DNA from: Amycolatopsis pittospori
GTDB lineage: Bacteria; Actinomycetota; Actinomycetes; Mycobacteriales; Pseudonocardiaceae
Length of the DNA stretch: 64,000 nucleotides
NCBI RefSeq assembly: GCF_013870525.1
Contig: NZ_JACBXD010000012.1
Location: 62,001 to 126,000, forward strand
Direction of reading: 5' to 3'
Part shown: in pieces, positions 57,504 through 64,000 of the stretch
How the letters are laid out: each line of letters starts with the position of its first letter
Position numbering within the stretch: position 1 is the stretch's first letter
Notes under the pieces: model-generated
Databases searched by the model: none
Told to the model about the DNA's origin: nothing
Seen by the model: the letters and a program-made list of their open reading frames with translations, nothing else
Made by a program: the position numbers and the translations under genes

Positions 57504-59495
57504 GTGAACGCTCGGGACCGCATCCAAGAACTCGCCGATCAGATCGTCGTCCTCCGCGACGCCTACTACCGGGGCTCGCCGAAAGTGGCGGACGCCGACT
57601 ACGACGCGATCGAAGACGAGTTGCGGGGGCTCATCGAAGCCAATCCGGAACTGACGCCGGATCCGAACCCGCTGGACCAGGTCGGCGCGCCCGCCGTACT
57701 GCACGCGCCCATCCGGCACTCGCGGCCGATGCTGTCGCTGGAGAAGGCGACCAAACCCGAGCAGGTCGCGGCCTTCTTCGCCCGTTTCCCCGGCCAGTCG
57801 GTCGTGGTCATGCCGAAGCTGGACGGCCTGTCGCTCGCCCTGGTCTACGAGAACGGACGGCTCGCGCGGGCGATCACCCGCGGCGACGGGACCACCGGCG
57901 ATGACGTCACCGTGCTGGTGAAGGCGCTGACCGACGGAGTACCGGACAAGGTCGACGCGCCCGGGCGAGTCGAGGTCCGCGGTGAGGCAGTCATGCTCCG
58001 GTCCACCTTCGCCGCCTACAACAAGGTGCACCCGGACAAGCCGCTGATCAACCCGCGCAACGCCGCCGCCGGCACCTTGCGCGCCAAGGACCCGGCCACC
58101 GTCGCCGAACGACGTCTGCGGTTCTTCGCCTTCGACCTCACCACTGATCCCGACAGCGCCGAGACCGACCTGGACGGGGCGCTGCGGACGCTCGGCTTCA
58201 CCGCCGCCGACATGCGGCGCTGCGAAGACGCCGAAGCGGCTCAAGAGGTCATCACGACCATCGAGCAGCAGCGCAACGACCTCGACTACGACCTCGACGG
58301 CGCCGTCCTGCGGCTGGCCGATCGCGACGCGTACGCCGCCGCCGGAACCCGGTCGAGCTCGCCTCGCGGGGCGCTGGCGTTCAAATTCGCCGCCGAGGAG
58401 AAGACCACCGTGCTCGCGGACGTGGTCTGGGACGTCGGCAAGACCGGCAAGATCGCCCCCGTCGCCTGGCTGGAGCCGGTGTTCGTCGGCGGCACGACCG
58501 TCACGCGCGCGACGCTGGCCAACCAGGAGGTCATCCGCGCCCGCGGCATCAAGATCGGTGACACCGTGCTGGTGCGCCGCGCCGGTGACGTGATCCCGTT
58601 CGTCGCCGGCGTCCTCGACGCCGCGAAGCGCACCGGCGAGGAACGCGAGATCATTCCCCCGTCGGTGTGCCCGTCGTGTGAAGAGCCGTTGACCGAACAG
58701 GGCAACAGCCGGGAACTGTTCTGCACCAACGTCGCCTGCCCCGCCCAGACCGTGCGGCGGCTGATCCACTGGGCTTCGCGCGCGGCCGCGGACATCGACG
58801 CGATCGGTGGTGTCTGGATCGAACGGCTCGCCGAGGCGGGCATCCTCGAAAATCCGTCGGACTTCTACCGGCTCACCAAGGAGACGCTGCTGGAGTTCGA
58901 CCGCATCGGCGAGGTCTCCGCCACCCGCATGATCGAGTCGATCGACGCCAGCCGCGCCGTCGGCCTGCGCCGGTCGCTGATCGGCCTCGCGATCCCGATG
59001 GCGTCCGAAGGCACCGCCGCTCGGCTGTGCCGCGCCGGTTTCGGTTCGCTGGAAGCCGTCGTCGAGGCGGGCGAAGAAGGACTCGTGGCCGTCGAGGACA
59101 TCGGCCCCAAGGTGGCCGCTTCGCTGATCGAGCACCTCACACGGCTCAAGCCGGAACTCGAGCGGCTACGGGAGGTCGGCGTCTCCCTGGACGTGCGCGA
59201 CGAGGACCTCCCACCGGTCGTCGTGGCCGGTGCGCCGCTGGAAGGCAAGACGGTCGTGGTCACCGGATCGATCAGCGACCCGCGCTCCGGTGAGAAGGTG
59301 CCGCGCCCGACTTTCCAGCGGCTGTGCGAAAAAGCGGGCGCGACCATCGCGTCGTCGGTATCGGCCAACACCGATCTGCTCATCACCGGCGCCGACGTCG
59401 GCGCCAGCAAGCTCACGAAGGCCGAGAAGCTGGAAGTCGAGGTCGTGGACCAGGGCGTGATCTGGCAGCAACTGATCGCGGCCGGTGTCGTCTAG
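57504..59495 (+). CDS. ligA: NAD-dependent DNA ligase
   Basis: 663 residues from GTG 57504. Domain Ia with YYRGSPKVADADYDAIEDEL (NMN binding), the adenylation site lysine in VVMPKLDGLSLALVYENG (KxDG), OB fold, a four-Cys zinc finger (CPSCEEPL and ELFCTNVAC), HhH domain and a C-terminal BRCT domain (GKTVVVTGSISDP to GVIWQQL). It seals nicks using NAD+. Compared with housekeeping actinobacterial LigA the sequence is shorter and diverged around the active site (usual KIDGLA), so it may be a second ligase used in repair; the context, an antiporter and DUF6232 genes, gives no replication link. Confidence 0.93.
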   Translation: MNARDRIQELADQIVVLRDAYYRGSPKVADADYDAIEDELRGLIEANPELTPDPNPLDQVGAPAVLHAPIRHSRPMLSLEKATKPEQVAAFFARFPGQSVVVMPKLDGLSLALVYENGRLARAITRGDGTTGDDVTVLVKALTDGVPDKVDAPGRVEVRGEAVMLRSTFAAYNKVHPDKPLINPRNAAAGTLRAKDPATVAERRLRFFAFDLTTDPDSAETDLDGALRTLGFTAADMRRCEDAEAAQEVITTIEQQRNDLDYDLDGAVLRLADRDAYAAAGTRSSSPRGALAFKFAAEEKTTVLADVVWDVGKTGKIAPVAWLEPVFVGGTTVTRATLANQEVIRARGIKIGDTVLVRRAGDVIPFVAGVLDAAKRTGEEREIIPPSVCPSCEEPLTEQGNSRELFCTNVACPAQTVRRLIHWASRAAADIDAIGGVWIERLAEAGILENPSDFYRLTKETLLEFDRIGEVSATRMIESIDASRAVGLRRSLIGLAIPMASEGTAARLCRAGFGSLEAVVEAGEEGLVAVEDIGPKVAASLIEHLTRLKPELERLREVGVSLDVRDEDLPPVVVAGAPLEGKTVVVTGSISDPRSGEKVPRPTFQRLCEKAGATIASSVSANTDLLITGADVGASKLTKAEKLEVEVVDQGVIWQQLIAAGVV

Positions 59496-59537
59496 CGTCA
59501 GGTTCGCGGTCTCCGCGCCCAGGCGGCCCATCGAACG

Positions 59538-59601
59538 GTACAGCTGGTCGTGAGTGGCGTTTCGGGTTCTAACCCGAAACGCCACTCACGACCAGCTGTA
59601 C
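59538..59601. repeat. Perfect 31-bp inverted repeat, family copy 2
   Basis: Arms 59538-59568 and 59571-59601 are perfect reverse complements around CT. The inner 23 bp of each arm are identical to the repeat at 781-828; here the symmetry extends outward through GTACAGCT/AGCTGTAC. It lies between the convergent ligase and DUF6232 genes and would act as a terminator as well. Confidence 0.9.
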
Positions 59602-59648
59602 CCACGAACACGACACCTTTGACCGTCTCCTCCCTATGAAACACGCGT

Positions 59649-60227
59649 CTAGACGCCGGTCTGGCTCTTGATCAGCTCGACGATCAGGCGAGCCACACCG
59701 TCCTTCACCACCGACAGGACGCCGTCCTGGGCGCCGCCGGCCACGGCCTTGCCCAGGGCGGTCAGGCCGCCCGCCCGCGTTTTCACCGCGGAGACCACTT
59801 CACCCGGGTCCGTGATGGACCCGTCCTGCCCGACCACGCCTTCGGCCCTCAACTGAGCCACGAGGAACCTGAGCTCCGCCACGGCGGCGTCCAGTTCCGC
59901 CGGAGAAATTCCGGCGGAACTGTTGTCCACCAGGGTGTTATGCCTGCCGGACTGGTTGTGCTGATTCCCGAAGACGACGTCACCGCCCGCGACCACGACG
60001 ACCTCCCTGTCCGGGGGATTCTCTATCGCGTGGGTGATCTCGTGCTTGAGTCGCTCCAGTACTTGCGGTTCCCGGCCGGTCAAGGCGGTGAACGCGGTAC
60101 CGGCGGTTTCGATGACCAGCGCGTACCGCGAGTGAAACGGGCGGCGTAGCAGTATGCCGACGAGATAGAGGGCCCGCAGCGCCATCAGCATCAGCGCCAG
60201 CAACATCAGGAGATGCGTAAGGGCCAC
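59649..60227 (-). CDS. DUF6232 family protein, C-terminal half (split gene)
   Basis: 192 residues from GTG 60225-60227, which overlaps the previous stop as TAGTG with GGAG upstream. It starts with a membrane helix (VALTHLLMLLALMLMALRALYLVG) and continues with the second half of a DUF6232 domain (YALVIETAGTAFTALTGREP, HEITHAIENPPDRE), then a variable tail of about 120 residues with FGNQHNQSGRHNTL. In typical DUF6232 proteins this half is joined to the half encoded by the upstream gene. Either the gene is split into two coupled subunits or a frameshift separates them. Function unknown. Confidence 0.7.
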   Translation of the reverse strand: MALTHLLMLLALMLMALRALYLVGILLRRPFHSRYALVIETAGTAFTALTGREPQVLERLKHEITHAIENPPDREVVVVAGGDVVFGNQHNQSGRHNTLVDNSSAGISPAELDAAVAELRFLVAQLRAEGVVGQDGSITDPGEVVSAVKTRAGGLTALGKAVAGGAQDGVLSVVKDGVARLIVELIKSQTGV

Positions 60228-60433
60228 TAGAACGACTCCGTGATGTACAGCGCGAAGGCCAGAAACGCGCAAAGGTAGAGAACGATCTCGATCACCCGGT
60301 AGATCGGAGCGGGCCCTCGAGGAGCGACGCGTTCGGTCCGCACCCGTGAGATCGCCGCGAGCGGGTACACGGCATCGCCGATCTGGACAGTTCGTTTGTT
60401 GATTCGGATCTCCGCCGAGGGCTCCTTCGCCAT
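60227..60433 (-). CDS. DUF6232 family protein, N-terminal half (split gene)
   Basis: 68 residues from ATG 60431-60433 (a TTG three codons earlier is possible). EIRINKRTVQIGDAVYPLAA and ISRVRTERV form the first half of the PH-like DUF6232 domain, followed by a membrane helix (IEIVLYLCAFLAFALYIT), after which the frame stops. The downstream gene carries the second helix and second half-domain, starting at the overlapping TAGTG. The two products together equal one family member, so they probably assemble in the membrane. Confidence 0.72.
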   Translation of the reverse strand: MAKEPSAEIRINKRTVQIGDAVYPLAAISRVRTERVAPRGPAPIYRVIEIVLYLCAFLAFALYITESF

Positions 60434-60493
60434 GGTGTTCAAGTCGCGCGATTCGCCGAATCGGTTACGGCTTTTCGCATTTTCGCGAAATCG

Positions 60494-61636
60494 TCAGTCC
60501 GCCGGTTTCGTCTTGTACCGCGGGCTCGTCGAGTGCCATTCGAACCCGCCGCCCATCCATGCCCGCAACCCGCGCAGGAAACGTTGCAGTTCGACGGAAG
60601 GCACCGCGCTCAGCTGTTCGTGCGCCCGCTGGAAGTCCCGGACGACGTCGTTGTGCAGTTCGACGGTGATCGCCGTGGCCTCCTCGATCGAGCATTGCCG
60701 ATCGTCGGCGATGAGCAGCACCGCGTTGCAGGGTGGCGACTCGTCTTCGAGGTCCTTGGCGACCGAGTGCAGATCGTTGACGAGCACCGCCGCGGTGCCC
60801 GCCTGGATCGCCGCCTCCCGGACCCGCGGGTCGTAGTAGACGTTCGCCGTCAGTTCGTAACCGCCGAGGACGTCGATCAGCGTCATCGACGTGTAGAAGC
60901 TGTCGTGCTGGCGGGCGGCGAGATACTCCCACGCCGGCGGGTATTTCCCGCTGTGGCGCCAAGCCGCGTACGCCGTCCAGCTCACGAACATCGCGAATGT
61001 CGAATAGCAGACACGCTGCACCTGCGCGGCCGTCCCGGACGCTCGCAGGTAGTCCGTGCTCGAATTCAGCGCGATCAGGACCCGGTCGCCTCGCAGCGTC
61101 TCGTCGAGGTCGCGGCTGAACTCGCCCAACGACGGCACCGGGTCCATGGCGGCCATCGCCAACGCGAGCTTCGGCGGCAGCTCCGCCGGAACGGCGCCGA
61201 GGGAGGTGTCGTCGGCGTAGAGATCGTCGGCCGCCCACCAGGAGGCGTTGAGCTTCGCCGAGATCAGCAACCGCTCGGGATCCTCACAGTCCGGATGGGC
61301 GAGGGTGACCAGCCTGCCGAAGCCCGCCGTCCCGATCTGCTCGCACTCCTCCTCGTCGAAGCCGCACTCCCCCGCCCAGAGGGCCAGCCGCCGGTCGACC
61401 TCCTCACCGAGCGGATCGTTGATCCGTTCGGTGAGGGGGCAGTACAGCGGCGGAGCCGATCCGTCGCCCCATGGCCTGAACGCGTACGCCGGATCCAGCG
61501 CCGGTTCGGGCCCCGGCGGCGACGGGATCTCCGTCGCCGCCGGGGGGTTCGCGAGCCGGGCGGCCAGCCGTGCGGCGGACGTTCCCAGTCCGCTCGGCCC
61601 CGCCAGAAGCGTGGCCAGAGCGCCTTGTTCCGTCAT
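60494..61636 (-). CDS. 2-methylisoborneol synthase
   Basis: 380 residues from ATG 61634-61636 (GGAG 8 nt upstream). A class I terpene cyclase of the 2-MIB synthase family: acidic motif D137-D138-L-Y-A-D141 (WWAADDLYADD), NSE-type motif N287-D-L-H-S291-V-A-K-D295, and SPRY near the C-terminus. It converts 2-methylgeranyl diphosphate to 2-methylisoborneol, the earthy odorant of actinomycetes. The first ~60 residues are Ala/Pro/Gly-rich and disordered; in characterised systems this segment targets the enzyme into a family 2B encapsulin shell, encoded two genes upstream here. Confidence 0.95.
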   Translation of the reverse strand: MTEQGALATLLAGPSGLGTSAARLAARLANPPAATEIPSPPGPEPALDPAYAFRPWGDGSAPPLYCPLTERINDPLGEEVDRRLALWAGECGFDEEECEQIGTAGFGRLVTLAHPDCEDPERLLISAKLNASWWAADDLYADDTSLGAVPAELPPKLALAMAAMDPVPSLGEFSRDLDETLRGDRVLIALNSSTDYLRASGTAAQVQRVCYSTFAMFVSWTAYAAWRHSGKYPPAWEYLAARQHDSFYTSMTLIDVLGGYELTANVYYDPRVREAAIQAGTAAVLVNDLHSVAKDLEDESPPCNAVLLIADDRQCSIEEATAITVELHNDVVRDFQRAHEQLSAVPSVELQRFLRGLRAWMGGGFEWHSTSPRYKTKPAD

Positions 61637-61670
61637 CGCGGTCACTCCGGTGGTCGAGGTCGGCGTGGGA

Positions 61671-62534
61671 TCAGATCCGGTCCGCGGCGATGAGCAGGTA
61701 GTGGAAACTGCCCTCCCGGTAGGCGTCGAGGAACGGGCCCTCGATCCCGGTGGCCACCGACGACTTCTCCCGCAGTTCCCAGTACGGGATCGTGTCGGCG
61801 GTCAGGTCCACCACCGAGATCGGCACCAGGCCGTTCGCCGTCATCGCCTTGAAGTACTCGCTGCGCGGATGGATGTTGCACGTGTAGTGCTGGTCGATCT
61901 GCGCGACCGCCTTGGACCGGCCACCGGTCACGTCGTTGTAGCACCCGGTGATGGTGACGTACCGGCCGCCGAACTCCAGTTGCCGCGCGTGCTCGGCGAA
62001 CAGGTCGTGGAGGTCCACGTACATGGTGCTCTCGTTGTTCCAGATCGCCTTGCGCGAGCCGGTTTCGAAGCCGGTGTCGAGCATGTTGCGGAAGTGGTAG
62101 CGCACGCGGTCGGCGACGCCCCTGATGTCCGCCTGATGGTTGGCGAACTCGACCTGCTTCTCCGAGATCGAGATCCCGTCGACGTGGCAGCCGAAGCGTG
62201 CGTTGGCCATGATGCTGGACCCGCCGCGCCCGCAGCCGGCGTCGAGGAGCCGGTCGTCCGGTTTGACGTCGCCGAGGTGATCGAGCAGGACGTCGGCCTG
62301 CGCGGTCTCCAGCCGGTGCATTTCGGCGATGATCCGCTCGTCACGGGTCTCCTCGGGGCCTTCCAGCACCGACCAGTCGACCTCGCCCACGCCGTAGTGG
62401 TGGTGATAGAGCCCGTCCACGTCACCCAGCCGGAGGTTGACCGGGTCCTTCTCCTTGTTCCAGTACGACGCCACCGACTTCTGGTACTCGGTGCGCAGAA
62501 CCTTGGTGGGAACGGGAGTGCGGGCAATCGTCAC
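61671..62534 (-). CDS. Geranyl diphosphate 2-C-methyltransferase
   Basis: 287 residues from GTG 62532-62534 with AAAGGA 9 nt upstream. SAM motif RLLDAGCGRGGSSIM (about residues 95-110), NEESTMY-like NNESTMYVDLHDLF and the family-specific DPVNLRLGDVDGLYHHHYG. It methylates geranyl diphosphate at C2 with SAM, giving the substrate of the 2-MIB synthase encoded 34 bp downstream. Middle gene of the operon shell-methyltransferase-cyclase. Confidence 0.95.
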   Translation of the reverse strand: MTIARTPVPTKVLRTEYQKSVASYWNKEKDPVNLRLGDVDGLYHHHYGVGEVDWSVLEGPEETRDERIIAEMHRLETAQADVLLDHLGDVKPDDRLLDAGCGRGGSSIMANARFGCHVDGISISEKQVEFANHQADIRGVADRVRYHFRNMLDTGFETGSRKAIWNNESTMYVDLHDLFAEHARQLEFGGRYVTITGCYNDVTGGRSKAVAQIDQHYTCNIHPRSEYFKAMTANGLVPISVVDLTADTIPYWELREKSSVATGIEGPFLDAYREGSFHYLLIAADRI

Positions 62535-62584
62535 TTGCGTGGTCCTTTCTCGGGCATTCGTTTTCGGTGCGGCGGGGCGAGGGG

Positions 62585-63973
62585 TCAACGCGCGACCTCG
62601 ACGTTCTCGAGGACGCCGAGCGCGTCGGGTACGAGGACGGCGGCCGAGTAGTAGGTGCTGACCAGGTAGGTGGCCACCGCCTGGTCGGTGATGCCGTCGA
62701 ACCGGACGTTGAGACCCGGCTCTACCTCGTCGGGAAGGCCGGTCTGGTGCAGGCCGATCACGCCGTTGTCCTCGACACCGGTCCGCATGGCGAGGATCGA
62801 CGAGGTACCCGCGTCGGTGATCGGGATCTTGTCGCACGGCAGGAGCGGCACGCCGCGCCAGGCCGAGACGACCTTCCCGTCGACCGTGGTGCCTTCGGGA
62901 TACAGGCTGCGGCGCGTGCACTCCCGGCCGAACGCGGCGATCGCGCGCGGATGGGCGAGGAAGAACTTCGTCTTGCGGCGGCGGCTGACGAGTTCGTCCA
63001 TGTCGTCGGGAGTGGGCGGACCCGACCGGGTCTGGAACCGCGACTTGAGGTCGGCGTTGTGCAGCAGCCCGAACTCGCGGTTGTTGATCAGGTCGAATTC
63101 CTGCCGCTCCCGCAACGCCGCCACGGTGAGCCGCAGTTGTTCGTCGAACTGGTTCATCGGCTGGTTGTAGAGATCGGTCACCCGCGTGTGCACCCGCAGC
63201 GCCGTCTGCGCGACGGCCAGGTCGTACTCGCGCGGCGAGAGCTCGTAATCGACGAAGGTGCCCGGCAGCGGCGGTTCGCCGTCATGCCCGGACGACATCC
63301 CGATCTCGGCCTCACCCCGGGCGTTCTGGGGTTTGGTACCCATCGCCAGCATGTCCTGCACGTGCCGGCGCATCGCCTCGGACCGGCCGTTGAGGTCGGC
63401 GAAATCCTCCGCGCGCAGGGTCAGCACGATCACCGGGGTGACGGCCTTGGCGGTGAAAGGCCAGTTCCGGTCGATCCCGGCGAGCATCTCGTCACCGAAG
63501 TGATCACCATCGGCCATGCTGCCGACGGACGCCTCGTTGCCGTACGCGCCCGGAGCCACCTTCGCGACCTTGCCGTGGGCGACCAGGACGACCTCGTTCA
63601 GCGGCGAGCCGTGAGTGACGATCGTTTCACCGGGCTGGTACTCGTGCTGTACGAACCGGTCGGCGAGCGCGGTGAGCGTGTCTTCGTCGTCGAAACCACG
63701 CAGCAGGGCCAATTCAGCGAGTTCCTGCGGAACGACCCGGACCTCGGTGCCGACATTGGTGAAGCTCACCCGACCGTCGCCGATCGCGTAGGTGAGCCGC
63801 CGGTTGACCCGGTAGGTGCCACCGGTGGCCTCCACCCAGGGCAGCATCTTCAGCAGCCATCGCGGCGTGATGCCCTGCATCTGCGGCCGCGTCTTGGTGG
63901 TGGTCGCCAGGTTCCGCGCGGCCGCGGGGCCGAGACTGAGCCGCCGGTCGGTCTCCGGCGTCGTGGCGGTCAT
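62585..63973 (-). CDS. Family 2B encapsulin shell protein with cNMP-binding domain
   Basis: 462 residues, GAGGG upstream of the ATG. An HK97-type encapsulin fold of family 2B: N-terminal arm ([20 protein letters not shown]), a cyclic-nucleotide-binding domain inserted at about residues 90-205 ([28 protein letters not shown]) and the shell domain resuming at [17 protein letters not shown] through [19 protein letters not shown] to the C-terminus. Often annotated as a Crp-like regulator or EshA. In related clusters this shell self-assembles and packages 2-MIB synthase; the cNMP domain may gate substrate entry. First gene of the operon. Confidence 0.95.
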   Translation of the reverse strand: MTATTPETDRRLSLGPAAARNLATTTKTRPQMQGITPRWLLKMLPWVEATGGTYRVNRRLTYAIGDGRVSFTNVGTEVRVVPQELAELALLRGFDDEDTLTALADRFVQHEYQPGETIVTHGSPLNEVVLVAHGKVAKVAPGAYGNEASVGSMADGDHFGDEMLAGIDRNWPFTAKAVTPVIVLTLRAEDFADLNGRSEAMRRHVQDMLAMGTKPQNARGEAEIGMSSGHDGEPPLPGTFVDYELSPREYDLAVAQTALRVHTRVTDLYNQPMNQFDEQLRLTVAALRERQEFDLINNREFGLLHNADLKSRFQTRSGPPTPDDMDELVSRRRKTKFFLAHPRAIAAFGRECTRRSLYPEGTTVDGKVVSAWRGVPLLPCDKIPITDAGTSSILAMRTGVEDNGVIGLHQTGLPDEVEPGLNVRFDGITDQAVATYLVSTYYSAAVLVPDALGVLENVEVAR

Positions 63974-64000
63974 CCCTCACGCCCGAGTTCGGCGGCTTCG

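Noticed and set aside
62585-63973. Crp-like transcription factor call for the cNMP-domain protein
   Set aside because: There is no helix-turn-helix; the flanking sequence is the HK97-type family 2B encapsulin shell.
1-64000. tRNA, rRNA and insertion sequences
   Set aside because: None were recognised in either strand; no transposase-like protein is encoded.

Overview
The window is a high-GC actinobacterial chromosome segment, most likely from a filamentous Pseudonocardiaceae (Amycolatopsis-like) organism. The grounds are strong G/C third-position bias, frequent GTG starts, leaderless-type promoters (TANNNT 6-8 nt before the start codon), and actinobacterial markers: RbpA, a resuscitation-promoting factor, polyprenol-phosphate mannosyltransferase next to Lnt, mycothiol-type DinB, and a 2-methylisoborneol cluster. 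The genus is inferred from gene content and protein flavour, not from a search.

0-8.4 kb: the 5' end of a DUF4865 gene, a lipoprotein, a four-gene minus-strand operon (ECF-like sigma factor, CPVC peroxiredoxin, TetR, AidB-type acyl-CoA dehydrogenase), then a plus-strand run (DinB/DUF664, ProC-like reductase, PrmC-like and class I methyltransferases), then another methyltransferase and a HIT protein. 8.4-10.0 kb: a sequence that reads as the chromosomal dif site (8490-8517), a second perfectly palindromic dif-like site (8984-9011), and a complete tyrosine recombinase gene directly beside it. Base-composition strand asymmetry changes sign near this point, which supports a replication-terminus location.

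10-23.7 kb: mostly housekeeping. Zinc-ribbon protein, GDPD, Rpf-like muralytic enzyme, MFS transporter, thymidine kinase, RbpA with a perfect SigR-type promoter, DapA with a divergent LysR, a nucleotide-hydrolase-like DUF4406 protein, DeoR regulator, Ppm1, Lnt, amidohydrolase, and a lysine 2,3-aminomutase.

23.8-36.4 kb: an accessory block. A 2776-residue secreted SpvB/VCBS/RHS polymorphic toxin with a low-GC C-terminal toxin tip and no adjacent immunity gene lies divergent from an HTH-nSTAND NTPase-TM-WD40 protein and a secreted serine hydrolase.

36.5-48.5 kb: xanthine/uracil permease, dienelactone-hydrolase-like protein lacking the usual nucleophile, RibD-type reductase, carboxylesterase, a PaoABC-type molybdenum aldehyde oxidoreductase operon with its divergent TetR and a clear operator, a secreted thaumatin-like protein, and a MerR-HEAT/HEAT operon with a textbook 19-bp-spacer promoter.

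48.8-55.8 kb: two adjacent secreted cell-wall enzymes (CHAP and lysozyme-like) that share a tachylectin-2 lectin domain, small secreted and tryptophan-rich proteins, a LuxR regulator, an aldehyde dehydrogenase with a divergent TetR. 55.8-56.3 kb is a gene-free mosaic of palindromes and 21-bp tandem repeats. 56.3-60.4 kb: Ca2+/H+ antiporter, NAD-dependent DNA ligase, and a DUF6232 membrane protein split into two overlapping genes. 60.5-64 kb: a minus-strand operon encoding a family 2B encapsulin shell with cNMP domain, geranyl-diphosphate C-methyltransferase and 2-methylisoborneol synthase, i.e. a compartmentalised geosmin-like odorant pathway.
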